The notes beneath the pieces are model-generated. The model was not told the DNA's origin. It saw only the letters and a list, made by a program, of their open reading frames with translations, and did no database searches. Shown piece by piece: positions 44,954 through 58,300 of a stretch of DNA of 64,000 bases. Both the position numbers and the translations under genes were made by a program. The first letter of the stretch is position 1; every line of letters starts with the position of its first letter. Source of the DNA: Azolla pinnata (taxonomy: Eukaryota > Streptophyta > Polypodiopsida > Salviniales > Salviniaceae). The stretch covers positions 1 to 64,000 of the forward strand of contig JBBBWG010016445.1 in NCBI GenBank assembly GCA_037176905.1, written 5' to 3'.

Positions 44954-46781
44954 CCTTAGCTTAATAGAGTCCACCGCCTTGCCATACAGCATTCCATGCA
45001 ATGGAGGTATATTAGCATATCATCATCCAACCTAAAGGCAAAAGCGTAAGCCTACTTTTATCAAACCAAAGGTATTAGCCTGTCATTTAACCTAAGGCAT
45101 AAGCTTGTCATCCAAGCAAAGGCATAAAAGCTATAAGCCTCTCATCATTTAACCAAACTCAAAACCGGCATACACATATCATCATCTGACCAGCCCATTA
45201 TCATTCAAGGCAGGATATGTGCCTATCTTGTTCAACCCATGGTATAAGCTTCTCTCATCATTCAACTCAGGGTATGTGAACTCGTTATAATATGTGAGGT
45301 TACATTCAGCCTGATATATATGTTTTCATATTCGAGCATTTGTTGTACTGAGCTTAGGTGGGGTGTTAAACACAGTTAGTGCACACAGCTAATACATCTG
45401 TTTGTACATTCATTGTATAATTCCTGGTGCATTGGCAATCTGCCATATAACACTACCTTGGTTGTTTTACTGTTTACATGATACTTAATTGTCCTTCTAA
45501 TGTTTTGACACATTGATTATGTATAATGGTTTATTGGCTAAGGAGAGGTTTTGGCACAGAAGATGCAATGCACAATCATGATTGAATATATACATAATGG
45601 CCACATTGCCTGTTCTTTTGGATTTATTACAACATGCGGAAATAGCCTCAGAATCAAATGGTTGAGCAGAAGTCTGGGCCTCTTAAAAAATAAAAAGGTC
45701 TACAAGATCAAATGCCTATGCTTATGTTGGTAATGAGAAGTATAAAGCATTCTGATGTAACACTAGTCCATGATTTATAAGCTAGAGGATGGAATATCCC
45801 ATATTTTCTGCGAAATGTTCCATGAGCATGGTAGAAGTTTAAGCTTAGTAGCCAATTTTTGACCAAGGAGATCAGACTAATGTTGTAACAGGGATTTTTG
45901 CTCAAAGTCAAATTGAAATTAGAAAAGGCTGCAAGGTCACAAAAATATATGTACACATGGATAGTGTGCGAAAAGTACAGATGCAATAGGTAAACTCAAA
46001 AAATCAGTTGTATGAATCAACACAAGATCTCTCTGAGCTGCATAGGAAACGTCACTGATAACCACTTAATTCTTCACGTGAGAAAAGGAGTGTATATGCA
46101 TTTCATGATTTCAGAAAAAATACAGGCACTGGCATCTGACATCTAATTATTGAACTGCGCAAAAGTTTCCTCATCATCTCAAGGTCATTTCAAAACAGAG
46201 GTAGTGGCTTGATTATCATCAGCACAAGTATTTTGCAAACAAGCCATCTCTTCAGGAAAATTCAGTTGTTACCAGATTACCATCTAAACTGATATTGGAG
46301 TATTAAAAACCAAAACAGCGTAGAGCCAAATTCTCTAACAGTGTATAGTTCAGAGGATGTGATACTGTATATAGTTCCACATTGTATTGTGCTTGAATCC
46401 GAGGTGTCAGAAAAAAATACAGAAGTCCTGGAATTATATTTTCTTGGACGGGTATTTGGTATTATCGTCATAACAGAAGGATGCCAGGAATTTCTAAACA
46501 GTGACTGCCATTTTAATCACAGAAAATTACCATTATTAACTTCATTCATCAAGGATATGCACTTAAATTACTTTCTGTAATATTAATGTCAAGGCCTCAA
46601 GTTTGACAGACTATTAGGAGAATATTAAATTATATGCTCGGATCAATGGGTAAATGAGAACTAATGCCATTGATCCGAGCCATATTAATGTTGAGAATAT
46701 TAAATTATATATGTTCCTTCATCAAAGTCAGGAACTAATGCCTTCAACAAGTTAGGATGCTAAATCAGCAACGTATTGAGA
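44954..46781. other. intergenic DNA between convergent AT-hook and ZIF-like genes
   Basis: The two genes converge here, so the interval should hold both 3' untranslated regions. Between about 45000 and 45280 there are loosely repeated GGCATAAGC / CATCATTCAACC motifs. No gene is supported. A hairpin with flanking repeats is listed separately. Confidence 0.5.
46618..46710. repeat. perfect 14-bp hairpin flanked by 18-bp direct repeats
   Basis: GCTCGGATCAATGG (46636-46649) and its exact complement CCATTGATCCGAGC (46667-46680) form a stem with a 17-nt loop. Outside lie two identical copies of GAGAATATTAAATTATAT (46618-46635 and 46693-46710). The structure is about 70 bp beyond the stop codon of the minus-strand ZIF-like gene, so it could be in its 3' untranslated region. 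Confidence 0.85.
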
Positions 46782-49700
46782 TCAATCTTCAGACAAAGGT
46801 TCATTAAGATAACTGGGTAATAATGGTTCTACCGCTGCCAGAACAGTGATCAAGGCCAAGAAACTCAAAATAGAGAACACCATCCACATCCCTACAGGTA
46901 AGGACATAAGGTCCAAATTTTAAACAAGAACCAATACTTCATATATATAATTTGTTCATCTGTTGTTTGAAACTACCTAATTTTTCATCCATTAATTTCC
47001 TTTGTTTAATCGATTCATTTGTTCTTTATTTATCTATCTTCTTTCTTTAATCCTTTATTTAATTATCTATTCCATCTTTCCGTCCTCTAATATTTGCTAA
47101 TAATATTGAAGAACAAAATATCTAATATTTGCTAATAATATTTGCTAATTTACTATATGTTATTTTTTGTTTTATATATTGAAGAACAAAATATCTAATA
47201 ATATTATATCCACCTGGAAGAAATGATGCATCCATTCGTCCTTGCGCCCATGAAAATCTGTTACCCAAAATGTCAGGACAAAAATTTGGCTAAATGATCG
47301 ATTAAGTTTCCTTAATATTTGACATACATTACTCCTGCAGTGGCCGGAGCGACAGCTTTGAATAGTGACATCAAGCTAGTCGAGATTCCATTTACAACTC
47401 CTCGCCTTGAACTCTCCTGTAAGGGCAAACGTACATGTAGCATAATTTTACTATTCATGCAGTTGCATCTGACACATGGTTTTATTTGTGGAGGAATTTG
47501 GCACATAAAGGTGAACTTTCAATATAAGATTATTTATGATTGTAATTACAGACCTCTCTTTTGCATCTGTCTTACAATGCAGGTATAGATGGAAATTTAT
47601 TTGGCACAAATCCTGCATTGCGAAAATCCAATTAAAAGATTGATTACATACCACTGAGTTATTAATCAGCATAAACGTCCCGGTCACAACACAAGTCTGC
47701 AGACAACCAAATCAATTGAAGTCAGTGAAAATGTAGTAATTAAAGCGCACATACCTCATTTGCAGGAAAAAAAGGCGATTCTAGTAACATTTTCTGTATT
47801 CTTTCAGTGTGAGTTTATGAGAACAATGAGGGCATACAATGCCTATGTATTGCTTCCTGATGTCCAACGAAATAAATACACGCTTTAGAGCCCACCTAAC
47901 AGTGCTTCTTCGGCTGGCATGACAGCATCAGCAAGCAACAAAAGCTTGCTCTGCCAGCCCAAACTGAACAGCACGTGTGAAGAAGTGGCCCAGTCTGATC
48001 TCCATCTGAAGGTGTTCTCTATCTTAGCTGAACAACGGAAATTTTGGAATCTTCTCTATGATATGCATGCTTTCTGTAAACTCTCTAGGTAGAAATACCA
48101 TCAAACAATAAGAGGATCAAACAGTATCCAAATACAGTAGTAATGTGAACGTCTTTGATTTCATCCAACAAAATAGTCCTCCTGCCTGTGTGTAGAGAAA
48201 ACAAACGATAGAAACTCCACCGTTGCGGACAAAGATTCAGGGAGTACGAAAAATTCTTTGGTCTACAGATCAACAATTCAGCCATTTCTTTGGTCTACAG
48301 CCAGTTTACAGTGGTGGGCACAGTATTTGCTCTTTGTACCTAGAAATCTCAACACCAAGGACTAAGCTATATGGTTAGTTATGACCAATCATGGTAATTT
48401 CTATGTAATTCCACGGATAACTTAGTCAGCTTATCATAACTGGATGGTATATATCCCAGTACTGTCTTTACTTTGAGAGAGAGATATCAACATCCCAGTA
48501 CTTATCATAACAAATGTAATCCTCTAAGTAAATAGAACACTTCTCCTGCAACAGAGGGACATCATAAATACATAGTTTTTCGGCTTAGTATATACTAAGG
48601 TCTTCTGTCAAATATTTCGTCTTATCCTGCTACTGAAGATTATGTTCTTCAGGGAACAACAAGATCCTACAAAGAAAAATGCATTGGCGTCATTGTACTT
48701 AGAACTACAATGACCTATGAGAAAGAGTTTTTTCACAGATATACAATAAAAGATGAAGCTTTGAATGAACTTATATGAGATTATCATTTTCAAATGGCCT
48801 GTAACATATGTGACTGAACCCGTGTATGTAGTAAGGTGAAAAAATTAAATGACAAATTGAAAGCTTACAGAAAGTATATTCTTCACAGCAGCTACAGGAA
48901 GGATTGCAGCCCAAAGTGTGATCCCCTCAAGCTTTGCCATCAGAGGGTATAATGCAATAAGGCATACCGACAAGAACTAGAATATTCCAACGCAGCACAG
49001 AATTATATCAGTAGGAACATTGTTTCATGACTATAGCAATCAACTTTATATGGTTACCAGAGATACAGTGGATATACTATTGCACAATTCTTACTGCTGG
49101 AAAACGAACAACTTGAATTGCACCAAAGAATTTGACAAGACGTGGAAACAGGAAAAGCTGAAACATGAGAAGAGAGGCACCTACAGCAGACAAGAATAAT
49201 CATCGCATGCTTAAAAGGATTCACAGTTTGCATATCTATGTGCCATACCAGTTACAGCAAGGACGTCACCAACTTTGGATGTAGTAAATCCTAGTCCACC
49301 ATATAGTTTTGGACTGACAGCCCATAAAGAAAATATCTGTACAGTCAAACTTGTTTCTAAACCATTATCCTAACTTCATAAGAAAAATACAATTGTACTA
49401 CACTTTTTTGAGTTTTCACCTCTGAATATGCCATGGAGTGTAGGGCCCAAAGACAATAAACAAATACTGCAGCTATCATCTCCCGGTTTCTCCAAAGAGA
49501 TCTTTTAGTCTTCGCTGTTGCACGCATTGGACCATCCAAACTTTCAATAACCTTATCATTTTCTACATCGTTGCTTTGCCCATCAATATTCTTCTCATCA
49601 GAAAGTATTAAATTGATTGGATGATTATGTAAGGTCTCCTGTAAGTAGTACAGTTCAGAATTGATATTAAATTCCATGCATAAATTAACCATGCATAAAG

Positions 49701-52700
49701 GCGTATCTGGATCCTACAAATGCATACATGACGACAATACTCAGTACAACGACAATAGCAAGCTGTCGCATTTCAGAGAAGTATTGGTATTACTTACTGG
49801 AATGAAAAAGCTGAGAAGAAGGCCAGCTAAAGCAAATGTAGATATGCATATACAAGGCAACGCGTACGGAAACCTGCATTCAGCACATAATCAATATCAG
49901 AGATTCCGATAGAATCACTACTGATGTTCTCATACAGGAAAAAGCTTGCCTGCTAAATAATGAACCACTTGGAAATAGAATTGGATATTTCTCAGCAGGC
50001 TGCAAAAATGAGTGCCAAAATCCAGAAACTTTAAGCGATAACATATCAGATCTTTACAGGAATCATGGCTACTTTCTTATAAATCAGTGTAGCAGATGTT
50101 TTCAGGAATCAGACTAGTTTATTATGAATCACAGGGCAGTAAAGGCGTTATGTATCTATTATTTCCTAAGATGCTCTTATTTCCACCACTATCAGTTGTG
50201 CAGAGTGATCTTAGCTACGAATATATGCATGATTTAGTAAGAATTAAGTCCAATGGGACATAACATGAAATCCATCTTATTAATCTCCTTTGTCTCCATC
50301 TTTTAAATCTCCCTTCTACAGACGGAAGGAATAAATGAATTGTTGTAGTGAAGGATGAGATACATCTCTGGATGGATGGAAGTTGTGCTTTGTTACAGTT
50401 ACCTCACAGCCTCATATCTCACTACTGCCAAAAACCAGTTTATATTTGACTAATAGCTTAACTCAACATAACACATGCACAATATGGCTAGATAGGTTCA
50501 CAGTTAAGCGCAAGCAAACCTGAGCCAAGTACCCTCCAATAGCTGGTCCTATTATCAGCCCAACCCCCCACATAGTACCAACCTACATATAATCATCCAT
50601 TTCAAAAGTTCTGAACATAGACAAAAGAAAAACGATAAGAGGAAGTGGTCATGAGTGTCACCGTTGATAAACCCAGTGCTTGATGCTCTTTGCTACAGAG
50701 TTCTGATGCATATGCCTGTGAAAACAACTCAATGACTTCCTCACTCATAATCATAATCCAATCTGAAAAGCTATACAAGCTAAATATACTCCCTGACTTT
50801 TCACACTGGAGAATATGAGAATCAGCAGCATAAAATGATAAGATTTCTATATTGAGTTGAAGATAAAATTTAGTACTGATATTAATGCATACCCTTACTG
50901 TCCCAAGTATTCCATTGCAGATACCAAGAAGAAAGCGTGTTGTCACTGCAACCCAAAAATTGGTGCTGAAACCAAAGAATGTGTTGAAAATGACTCTGCC
51001 ATTAGAAACAGATACAAGTTCATGAGATACATATTGATGGCAAAAGTAAACCTGCTCTTAAATATTTCTCATCAATCAGAAAGACATGGATTTATCTTTT
51101 ACATTGATGCAGTACCAATGAGCATGACAGGCTTGCGTCCATATCTATCAGCTACCATGCCCCATAATGCTGAAGTCATGAAACGTCCAAGCATCATGGC
51201 TGATCCTGTAAAAGAAACAGACAATTTGACAGCATTAAACTCTTTTGATCCAGCTCAGACACAAAAGTTTGTGAAAAATGTATTAATTAACATCAATAAT
51301 GATGATTGCCACTATAAATGAGCATGGAGGCTTCCACATGTATTAATTAACATCAATAGTGATGATTACCACTATATATGAGCATTGAGGCTTTCACGTG
51401 TATTAATTAACATCAATAGTGATGATTGCCACTATATGAGCATGAAGGCATCTAAGGGAGACAGTTAAGGACACGCATATATCACCTTTCAGATTGAGCG
51501 CATGAAGTACAAAAGCAAAACATTTGGAGCAGTGAGAGATACATTTAACCTTTGATGACGAAAATCATGCACAACAAGTCAAGTTACTGCAGAGAGTACA
51601 TGTACCAAATTTTATAAACCATAAGAGGGTAAATTTTTCTCTAGTATATATGCCATCAGAGTATTCTACATGTAGATTGGAATGGAAATCTCTTGTATTC
51701 TACATATAGATCCTGCATCATACACCCTCAGGTGATGATACGACATGAAATTCACTATGGATTCTACCATTTCCCAGAAACAGCTTATTCTTTAATTATT
51801 TAACTAATCAAAAAGACATTTTATTTCTTTTCTGTTAAGAAATTTAGAATAATGATTGTATAATACTCCTCATCTTATCAATTTGGAAACGTTTTTTGCT
51901 ATTAAAAAATTGCATTCAAACATATCTTTGCACCTATATAGCCTGCATATGAACCAATCTTAGTCTCTGAATCCGCGACACCAAAATCTCGAACCTGCAA
52001 AGACATCAGTATGCTTTATCATATTCAATGGAACGTTTTTATTATCTGAGAAAAGTCAGGAATAATGAAGAAGTTTTACCATGAAATAGATGAATGGAAA
52101 TAGTGAAGCAATAGGCAATGCTGCAATGATGCAAAAGAAACAGATATTAGAAAAGCAATCAATATATCTTAACAAAACATGATCCTCATTCACTCTCTCT
52201 CGAGCAGGCCATCCATCTTTCTACATCAACATCATTTCTCTTTTCATCCAATACAGATTTATCATCATCATCATCATATATCTCATAGACATTCATTCGT
52301 TTCAATATCAACAACAATTATATCCCATCATCGTCTATGTCTTCCTCTAATCTATAATCACGTCATCATCATATCGTTCATGCCCATTAATTCATATTGG
52401 TATTATCATCGTGACAAATTCCATCATCCTTCTCTCTCTTTCTCTGATACATCACCACCATCATTACCAGCATCTCTCATTGTCGTTACACTCTGAAAAA
52501 ACCATGCACAAAATTCAGACCCCAAGTTGGCGAGGATCAATGAACATCCTCTCCATCTCTCTCTAGAGTCTTACATACCGTTCTTGTCATACATTCCTCA
52601 TATTTGTCATTGTCTATACCTGATACATCCCCTCCATCATTATCAGCATCTCTTGTAGTCATTCATTCCGATGGAACCATGCACAAATTCAGACCCCAAG

Positions 52701-53246
52701 TAGGACAGGATCAATGAAGATCCTCTCCATCTCTTTGTAGAGTCTAACACACCGCTCTTGTCGTATATCCCTCATAATTCATCCACGAGCATTCATCCTG
52801 ACGGTCGAATCAATTGTCTCAGTCCCAAACAGGATGAGAACGCATCCCTCATCCATTTGAATGAGCATCTGTCTGTAGAGTCGAACACACCGTTCTTGTC
52901 ATATATCCCTCGGACTCATCCATGCATCCATCCTGGCGGCCGTATCAATTGTCTCGGTCCCCAGGCGGATGAGAACACATCCCTCATCCACCCGTCCTTC
53001 ACTCACCCGACACACAAATAAATACACGTACCAAGCACGGAGAAGAGAGGGCTGAGCCGTACCATTGCAAAGGACGAGGAAGGCGACGAAAGAGAGCTCT
53101 TTCCGTGGCGGGCCTTTGGAAGTGGCTTTCCGGAGGCGAAGGAGGCAACCGGGGCAATTCTCGTAGAAGTCGGCGGGCGGAGGAGGCTGGTGCTGCGAGA
53201 GGAGGGGAAGGGTCTGAGCGGACGACGCAGGGCTGTTCCCCCCCAT
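46782..53246 (-). CDS. ZIF-like major facilitator transporter (ZIFL family)
   Basis: Seventeen exons on the minus strand: 53246-53063, 52120-52080, 51994-51934, 51205-51103, 50995-50893, 50715-50662, 50582-50520, 49999-49950, 49873-49798, 49638-49420, 49336-49249, 49180-49095, 48976-48869, 47696-47652, 47416-47328, 47257-47214 and 46891-46782. They join in frame to 507 aa with about 12 membrane segments. Family marks are the N-terminal CPGC (31-34), [26 protein letters not shown] (about 110-121), the antiporter motif [12 protein letters not shown] (about 188-199), IPETLHNH before the cytoplasmic loop, [15 protein letters not shown], and [21 protein letters not shown]. Arabidopsis relatives ZIF1 and ZIFL1 act at tonoplast or plasma membrane in zinc/nicotianamine storage and in proton-coupled potassium or auxin-related transport; the substrate here is not deducible. 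The intron after 49950 has a GC-AG donor (AGCAG/GCAAGC). Seven CACGTG motifs lie 170-255 bp above the start codon. Confidence 0.93.
51281..51450. repeat. 60-bp tandem repeat, three copies, in a ZIF-like intron
   Basis: Units begin at 51281, 51341 and 51401 with TATTAATTAACATCAATA and continue with GATGATTGCCACTATA. The third copy is shortened. Differences are few, so the expansion is recent. Confidence 0.9.
52190..52950. repeat. diverged CATC-rich repeats in ZIF-like intron 1
   Basis: CATCATCAT tracts around 52255-52460 are followed by two or more diverged copies of a longer segment with CACAAATTCAGACCCCAAGT and GATCCTCTCCATCTCT (about 52505-52560 and 52680-52745). A related ATCCCTCATCCA-type unit is repeated at about 52770-52995. 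The region lies in the first, largest intron and has no gene of its own. Confidence 0.65.
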
Positions 53247-53620
53247 ATCTCATGCAGCAGCAGCAGCAAAACCCTAACCCTAAGGGAAGGGAAGGGAAGG
53301 GAAGGGAAGGGAAGGGAAAGGGAGGAGCTCTGACAGCAACAGCAGCGCGTTCGAAGGAAGGATTCCATTGGTTTTTGTATTGACTGGTTTTCCCCCCCCT
53401 TCCCAAGAGATACGCAACACGTGGCAGTACACGTGGCATCCCGCCACGTGGCCGACACGTGGATCCTGCCACGTGGCCGACACGTGGATCCTGCCACGTG
53501 GCACGCGAAGGATCGATCCCAGCCGTTCATCGAGCCGCACTCCGAGGGCTATGATCGATTCTGTAGCTCTTATGTTACGCCATGCATATATATGTATATA
53601 TATGTATATATATATATGAT
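53247..53620 (-). promoter_or_regulatory. ZIF-like promoter region with GGGAA repeat and leader
   Basis: Immediately above the start codon are a (GCA)n run, a telo-box-like AACCCTAACCCTAA (53271-53284) and a (GGGAA)n run at about 53283-53322. The G-box array follows at 53418-53500. This order suggests leader then proximal promoter for the minus-strand gene. An AT/GTATAT repeat at 53585-53618 closes the region. Confidence 0.55.
53418..53500. promoter_or_regulatory. array of seven CACGTG G-box/ABRE motifs
   Basis: CACGTG occurs at 53418, 53430, 53445, 53456, 53470, 53481 and 53495, each followed by G (CACGTGG). Spacing alternates 12, 15, 11, 14, 11 and 14 bp. Two copies of a 25-bp unit (53444-53468 and 53469-53493) show that part of the array arose by tandem duplication. 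CACGTGG is the core of abscisic-acid and light-responsive elements bound by bZIP and bHLH factors. The nearest gene start is the ZIF-like gene at 53246. Confidence 0.85.
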
Positions 53621-55302
53621 ACCAGCATCATCGGCCCATCTGTTCTGTACTCAGATGAATGATAGGCATCTCTGGATCGATTTCCGCAGCTACATACATG
53701 CTTTGTTATGCGTATAGCATGCATGCGAGCTTTGCGATAGCAGAGTTCCATTGGTCTGGATCGGTTGTGCGATGCTCATGCTCTTGTACATAGCATGCAC
53801 CCGATGCTCTCGACGAATGATACATAGGCTGTGATAAGAGGGCCGGTGATGATGTCTGGATGCCCGATCGTTCGGGCCCTCGAGTCGTCCGATTCCGGTA
53901 AGAACTCTCGCCGCATATGCATTGATGTCATCCGCTGTTCCGGAGGAGTCCGTGTAGAGCACGATGCAGCAATGTGCAGCCCAGATCAGACTTGCTCTAC
54001 CCTATCAATTGGGCTTGTCATCTTCGAGTGCATTTGTGTAAACTGGACCCCGTGCTGAACTGATCCGTCTGCTGATGGGGGGGTTTCTGGACACATCTAC
54101 GACTCTCCGCGCAGCATCTGCAGACCCTCGGTAGGTCGACGGGCTCTTACAGCATCAAGGAGGCTAGGCGTACAGATGTCTGATTGATCTTTGATTGGCT
54201 TGTTTCGCATTGTATTCCAATTTTTCGCCTGTCAAAGATGATTGATTGCCGCAAAGAATACAATTCGAAGAAGCTCGAGCTTTTCTCTCGGAAAAACCAG
54301 CCTGTACCAGCAACACAAGATTCTCACATGCATTCGAGAGGAACATCGGGATCACAAGCTGATACATACCCAAGTAACAACAAACCGACGGGCGAAAGGA
54401 GGGAATCAACATGCATTCTTTTTTCCTCTTGGCACCTTTCTTCTGTCGCGTTCGACGTTAAGCATCGTTGAATACGCTTCAAAAGCAAATCCACATATCA
54501 ATGTTGCCATCAACACAGTATAAAGAGAGACTCGAGACGCCCCACCACGCCCAGAATCACTCATGAGACATTCAGCTTGGTTCCCTTCAACTTGCTTCAC
54601 AACATCATTACAGAAGTTGCATGACTCTCATGGAACAAAAGGTTAAAGTAAACCATGATCAAAATCGAAGACTCGCACGTCAGAATCAATTTTCACTAGT
54701 CCGAAAAAAGGGGGGGGGGGAACAGGAAAAAAGATATCTCTGAGACTGTAGAAATACATTTCCCGACGGCCATCGAAATTCCAAGTGGAGGGGATGCAAG
54801 ATCATCACACAATGGTTTATCCAATCGACCAATCTCAACAGGTAAGATGAGAAAAACGAACAGAAGTGGCTTGATCAACTCTCTTCTTGTATCTAGTCCA
54901 CAAACTGGTAAATAAACTGATACTACAATGAGGGCCAATGGGGCTCCTACCATATAACACCATTATATTTACACAATACTTGTACACAATCCACTTTGTA
55001 GAATCTTTCGTTAGATTATCCATCTTTCCTTGGTTGACGACTGCCCCTTGCTCATTCGTTGCTCACGAACATCTTTGCATCTGCATCTGCATCTGAATGC
55101 CAGAATTCAGAATCATTCTTGGATTCATGCTGTTTTACTGCAAAGATGCTTTAACACGCATAACAGAACTGATTTGAGCGAGAACCGGTCACCTCCCCCA
55201 CCCCGAATTTACGAGGACATGCTTGCTTGCTTACTTAGCCTTTACTGTTTACTGCCTGTATCGACCCTACTTCATACATGTGCATGTATGCTCTCTCTAT
55301 TC
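53621..55302. other. intergenic DNA between the ZIF-like promoter and the ABCB 3' end
   Basis: About 1.7 kb with short open frames on both strands and no recognisable domain. The part next to 55303 should contain the ABCB gene's 3' untranslated region. A G run of ten lies at about 54711-54720. Confidence 0.5.
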
Positions 55303-58300
55303 TCACGACACTCTGGGTTGCCTTAGTGATGATTTGAAATGAGGCTGCATTAACCTTGCATAGAGGCCATTCCTTGCGATTAATGCATCATGGCTACCTT
55401 CTTCCACAATATGCCCTTCATTAAGAACAACTATTGTATCCACATTGCGCATCATTGCGAGCCGGTGAGCGATCAATATTGTGGTCTTATTTCCCATGAT
55501 CAATGTCTCGAGAGCTTCTTGCACCACCCGGCTAGATTCTGATTCAATGGCGGAGCTTGCTTCATCAAGCAACAATATTGGTGCATTCTTCAGTACAACC
55601 CGTGCAATAGCAATCCTCTGCTTCTGCCCTGACGTCAGCTCCACTCCTCTCATACCTACATGGGTATCGTAACCATGAGGCAAACTACTAATAAAATGAT
55701 GAGCATTTGCAATGCGTGCCGCCTCCTTCATTTCAGCTTCAGTGGCATTATGCCTTGCATATATGATATTTTCTCGAATAGAGGTCGAGAATAACACTGG
55801 CTCTTGTTGGACAAGACCCATGTGATTCCTTAGCCATCGTAAATTTAAAGTCTTTATATCTTTCCCATCTAGGAAAACTTGCCCACGTATTGGATCATAA
55901 AACCTTTCAACCAAAGCAATAACTGTACTCTTTCCAGATCCCGATGCTCCGACAATAGCTACAGTTTGTCCACCAGTCACTTTCAAATTGAGACCACTTA
56001 AAACCATTATCTCTGGCCGAGAAGGATACCGAAAATCAACATCCCTCAACTCGAGTGTTCCATAGACATTGGGAAGTCTTAGTCCTGAAGAATCATCTGA
56101 ATCAATTTGAGGCTTTCGATCGATGAACCTAAACACAGATATAAGAGATTTCCGCCTCTTTAGGATATACGGGGCTAGACCAAAAGGTTCCACCAAAGCA
56201 AACGTTGCAAAAGAGAATATGATGAACTGCTTTAGAACTCTTGCTTGACTTGTTTTATTGCTTCTCACAACCCCAGCTGCATACCACAGGAGAAATGCAT
56301 TGCATGCAAAGAGAAGGAACTGTGTAACCCCAAAACCAAGGCCTCGAAGTTGTCCATGTATAAAACTGTGCATCAATATATTTGATAGATGCCTATTGTA
56401 GACTTCCATAACCTTTTTCTCTGCAGAAAATGCTACTACAGTATAAATATTCCTTACAGCATTTTCCAGCACCAAGCAAGACTTCTTGTGCACTTCTTGA
56501 ATGTCACCCGCAAATCCTTCAAGCCATAGTTTCTGCATGAAATTTGATTACAAGAAACAAAAGAATGTGAATTATTTTTTGGTCCTTTCAAATGAATCAG
56601 TTCAAATTGTTAGTAGCTCTCATAATGCCAGAGCTTAGATTTGTGATTCCAACCATGTTCATTGTAGCAAAAGGAGTTCGACATAAGGTACTGGAAAACA
56701 TCAAACAGCATGCTTACTTAGTGACATACCTGAGCCACTGCCGAAATTGTGAGGAAGGGAACAGTGGCAAGGGCTATTAGAGCAACCCGCCACTCTAGTG
56801 TGATTCCAACCACAAAAGCAACAATCAGGGCTGTTGAGTCCTGGATAAGAATCGAGAGCCGATTGCTAAAAGCTGCTCGGACAAAGGTAGCATCATTTGC
56901 CAGCTGCATATTAAGAGAGTCTGTACAATTCTCTTCCTTGTCAAACCAACCCACTTCATTTCTCAATATAGCTGCAAAGTTTGAAACAAAATGTATCCCT
57001 CAAAATTACATATGCACCAAAGAAATTAAATAAAATGACATGTCTAATTAATGTCTTCAAAAAGGCATTTACATGGTCAAAGGATGCAAAACTCAATTGA
57101 ACCTATACTAGATAGCTACATAATTAGGTTGATGAAGATATATACCTGAAAACATCATCCTTCGAACTCGTTCTGTCATTTTCTCCCCCATAATTCCAAA
57201 GTAAAAATGCTGAAGAAAATTAGCCACCACAGTAAGTATACCCATCCCAACCACTATAAGGCACCATTTGTTTACTTCGTGCTTTGCAAGCTTCTCATTT
57301 TTCTCCAGCTCATAGTAATTCTGCACAACCTGAACAAGGACAAATGCTAGAAGAGGATTAAATGACCCAAACACTGCAGCACCTATGCTTCCAAGGATTG
57401 CATAAAGCCATTCTGGCGAGCTCAATCTTGCAAGCCTCCACAAAGATGGAGGTTCATTGCTTATCTCTTCTGTCGGGGCTATGATGTTTGAACTTGTATG
57501 CAGACCAAGTTCTGCATATTGAGCATCAGCTCTACTGAATGTTTTGGAGTGAGATCTTTCATTCTTAGGATCAGATGTTAACAGTGGGGATACAGGAGAT
57601 TCTGGATCAGACTGACCAGATGAAAGCCTTTGTATTGCATTGATGTCCAATTTGGGGAGACTGGGCAAACATATCTCAAAACTATCATGCCACTTATTTG
57701 AGTTTGGAAGTTTCTCATTTCCCTCAAAGGGCAGACCATTATCTTGTTTTTGATCAATCGGTGGGCTGTGTGGACTTAGTAATTCTGGTGAACCTGGAAT
57801 GCCATACTCATATGTCTGGGGAGGATGAGCCCCTTGTTGACGCTGAAGTGAGGGAGACTTCAAGAGCTGTGAAGATGGTGATTGGTGATGAACTGGCGAC
57901 ATAGGTGCTTCCCTGAAGAAAGGAGTAACAACCTGTTCTTTCTGTGACTGAGATGTTGAGAGTTCTCTTGAGGGTTTCATTGGTACACTGGATGACAGAA
58001 GAAACTCATAGAATGAATTTAATTCCCTAATAATGCTTATGAAGTTCACAATAGAAAGGAAAACTCGAAAGATAATCATGTATTTCTTTGTCCCCAAATG
58101 CCCCTAAATATTCCTTACTTCCTCAAACTCCCCGGTCAACCCTGAATAGGGATCTGTTTATGGCAATTTGGACTCCTAGCAAAAGATATAGTTGGTCATG
58201 GCAGTTGGTCAAGAGCACATACAATTGCTTGGGTCGCCGGATTGACCGGGTGATTTGGAAACAGTGAAAACTTAGTGTACTTGGGGAAATAAAGAGCAGC

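Noticed and set aside
53003-53530. 175-residue and 157-residue minus-strand frames overlapping the ZIF-like first exon
   Set aside because: They overlap the ZIF-like first exon in other frames and run through GGGAA and G-box repeats. Only the frame with CPGC matches the family.
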